NCBI RefSeq assembly: GCF_037038585.1
Contig: NC_092521.1
Span: 52,584,398 to 52,648,397, forward strand
DNA from: Patagioenas fasciata
Taxonomy: Eukaryota; Chordata; Aves; Columbiformes; Columbidae
DNA length: 64,000 nt
Reading direction: 5' to 3'
The position numbers and the translations under genes were made by a program. Below, piece by piece: positions 61,951 through 64,000 of this stretch. The notes under the pieces were generated by a model. The model did not search any database and was not told the DNA's origin. It was given only the letters and a program-made list of their open reading frames with translations. Within the stretch, counting starts at the first letter, position 1; every line of letters begins with the position of its first letter.

Positions 61951-63821
61951 GTACATATATAAGGGAAGCAGAAATATAAACAATGATAGAGAAAAGTATC
62001 TTCATCTCATTTGAATAAGCCTTTATCTTCATAAGTCATAACAGATATCCAACCAAAGAGCTTTGCTTCTTCCTTTCAGCTTTTAATGGTCAGTTTCTTT
62101 CAGGATTTTCAATCAGGAAAGGAAACTGGTCTGTTGTCAGTGGTGTGTCCCTCTTCACCACTTCACCAAACAAGTCAGTAAAAAGCAATTTTATTTTTAC
62201 CAATAAAATTATGCATTTAATATGCCTTGAGATGAAGCTATATCCACAATAAATCTGAAAATTGCCTTTCAACAATTTCAGTGTAATGGAATAAAGAATA
62301 TTTCCCTGGCTGCACATATGTGGGCACAATAATACACTGGGATTTTTACAAGTGCCAAAGTGAGTGAAGATTATAAGCCTTAATGATTTTCATCTCAATC
62401 TTCCGCCCAGCAAGATGTCTATGAAAAGAAATTCAATGCAGGGCAATATCCTCTATTCCAGTGTTCAAACAGTTGCAGAGATGCTTGACCTCATTACAGG
62501 TCTCCTACTGCATCATCCTGACTTACATCATAGGATAATACATGGGTCCACTAAGACTAAATCCATTTGCCACCACTTTCCACCTCGTCCATGCAATGGT
62601 GCCCACCAGACTGATCCACCTAGGAACATCCGGGCATCTCTATAGTCTCCACACAGTGTCAAATAGTTTAGAAAGCAGAAAAACTCCATCAGTTCCAAAT
62701 ATTTCCAGGGAATATGAAATTCTGTGAGATGGAACTTGACTCCATAATCTCTCTAACTTTTCTTCAAAGGGTTGGGCAACACTTGGATCCTGTTGGCAGT
62801 GAGGGCATTTGGTAGCACATGGTTCTGGGCAGAAACAAACCAAGTCAAGCAGCAGTGAGAAGACTTTAACTTCTTTTGTCTTTGTTATCAGGTTAGTAAA
62901 AAATAATTGATTCAATTGTCACTTATTTGTATTCCTCAATGGAAAGAATAGGGCTCATGTGTTGAAAGGACTGCTTGTTATTTCTGGAAATACAAATTCC
63001 AGAACAGCCAAGTCATTAGCTAATGTTGGACTGAAACCTCCCACTGTCATTATGCACTGATAGTTTATGCTTTCTGCTACTGGTTTCAAATGTCCTGGGT
63101 TTTCCATGTGCTTTCTTCCAAGGGAGTCAAAACAGCTGCATCACACAGGAAAGTTTTCTTTAGAGAAAGTTCATGAAGCTTTATAATTTATCATGAAAAG
63201 CATGAAAAGGTCTCCATTGCTTATACAAAGAATGGCTGTTTGGAATACATGACTGAAATTTAGTTAGAAATGCTGAATGAGAGCTGACAGATCCAGATCA
63301 GCACCATTCTGTATCTCAGAGCAAAGTCACCTGCTGAAATGGCTGTGATCTCTTTTTTTTTTTTTCCATTAGTAACCTGTGGAAAACTGAAATCCCTTTG
63401 GAATTCAGAGGTATTAATGATGTATTAATTTCCACCATCCACATTTATCACTGAGATGAAAGGCTGGTTCACAGTGAGAGCAAAGACAGACAGCTGGAGT
63501 CTTGGTTAAATTACGTCAGGTTTTTGGGATAAGTTTAGTCTCATTCAAAGTGAAAATGGCCCTGCTATCACGTTCTTGCTTACGACTCAGGTTACAGAGT
63601 TGGATGACAGCCATGAGAGTAGCTGACAATTCCTTATGTCCAGCTCAGATCAGACCCAAAGGATTTGTCTGGAATCCTCTCTAGGAGGAATGTCAAAACA
63701 AGTCACTCACAGTGGTTACACTATGGGGAAAATGTATCTGTGCAGAGCCTGGCTACCGGTTGTCATCGTCCAAGGACAGAGAACAAGTGACTTCATGAGC
63801 ATCAGCTCTGGCCTATTAATC

Positions 63822-64000
63822 ACAGAATCACAGCATGTCAGGGATTGGAAGGGACCTCAAAACATCATCCAGTCCAATCCCCCTGCCGGAGCAGGAACAC
63901 CTAGATGAGGTTACACAGGAAGGTGTCCAGGTGGGTTTTGAATCTCTTCAGAGCAGGAAACTCCACAACCCCCATGGGCAGTCTGTTCCAGTGCTCTGTC
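63822..64000 (-). mobile_element. CR1 LINE 3' fragment, cut by window edge
   Basis: Starts with CACAGAATCACAGCATG and continues through the CR1 pattern GGAAGGGACCTC...CCAGTCCAA to GGCAGTCTGTTCCAGTGCTC at the last bases. It reads on the minus strand and continues outside the window. Confidence 0.9.

Larger units (their letters stand above)
60133..64000 (-). other. Upstream MYOM1 intron, truncated by window edge
   Basis: The exon with the B-strand Cys of My2 should lie upstream, but I could not find it here. The interval contains two CR1 copies and otherwise unrecognised AT-rich DNA, with a T run at about 63353-63366. Confidence 0.65.

Noticed and set aside
60133..64000. The preceding MYOM1 exon with the My2 B-strand Cys
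   Set aside because: No candidate on the minus strand had both splice sites and the expected sequence; it must lie outside the window.

Overview
The window is bird-like nuclear DNA: AT-rich, intron-rich, and carrying several copies of the CR1 LINE family that is typical of birds and other sauropsids. It is dominated by one gene on the minus strand, MYOM1 (myomesin-1), the elastic cross-linker of the sarcomeric M-band. I could place 33 consecutive constitutive or cassette coding exons from 60132 down to 11021. Every splice phase agrees, giving 1388 residues. The true N-terminus (roughly the first 290 residues by comparison with the remembered mammalian length) and the promoter lie beyond the right-hand edge.

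Layout, in gene order. 64000-60133 is an upstream intron with a 1 kb CR1 and the end of another CR1. 60132-59016 encodes the end of Ig domain My2. 58885-56311 encodes a linker and Ig domain My3. 52863-36763 encodes the five fibronectin type III domains My4-My8, each from two exons; a 327-nt in-frame cassette exon (the embryonic-heart or EH segment) sits between My6 and My7. 32068-11021 encodes Ig domains My9-My13 separated by short exons for the helical linkers, including a 23-nt microexon. The normal stop is at 11021, with a candidate poly(A) signal at 10345.

The most interesting signal lies past that stop. Inside the last exon, in the codons of the final beta strand of My13 (the dimerisation domain), is a consensus splice donor (GTAAGT) in phase 0. 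About 2.9 kb downstream, two unreported-looking exons (8174-8054 and 6851-6640) have good acceptors, matching phases and an open frame to a stop. Together they would replace the normal 25-residue C-terminus with a 110-residue lysine/glutamate/proline-rich tail while keeping a plausible beta strand. I infer a composite terminal exon in which an internal splice competes with intronic polyadenylation. From memory, heart and skeletal C-terminal isoforms of chicken myomesin have been described, so the isoform class may be known even if this mapping is not.

Other content: an expanded and rearranged ATTCT/ATCCT array apparently seeded by a CR1 tail, a Charlie-like hAT remnant, three unexplained inverted repeats, and several homopolymer or microsatellite tracts. 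I see no second protein-coding gene, rRNA, tRNA or CRISPR array. The left 5.5 kb holds no recognisable coding sequence.
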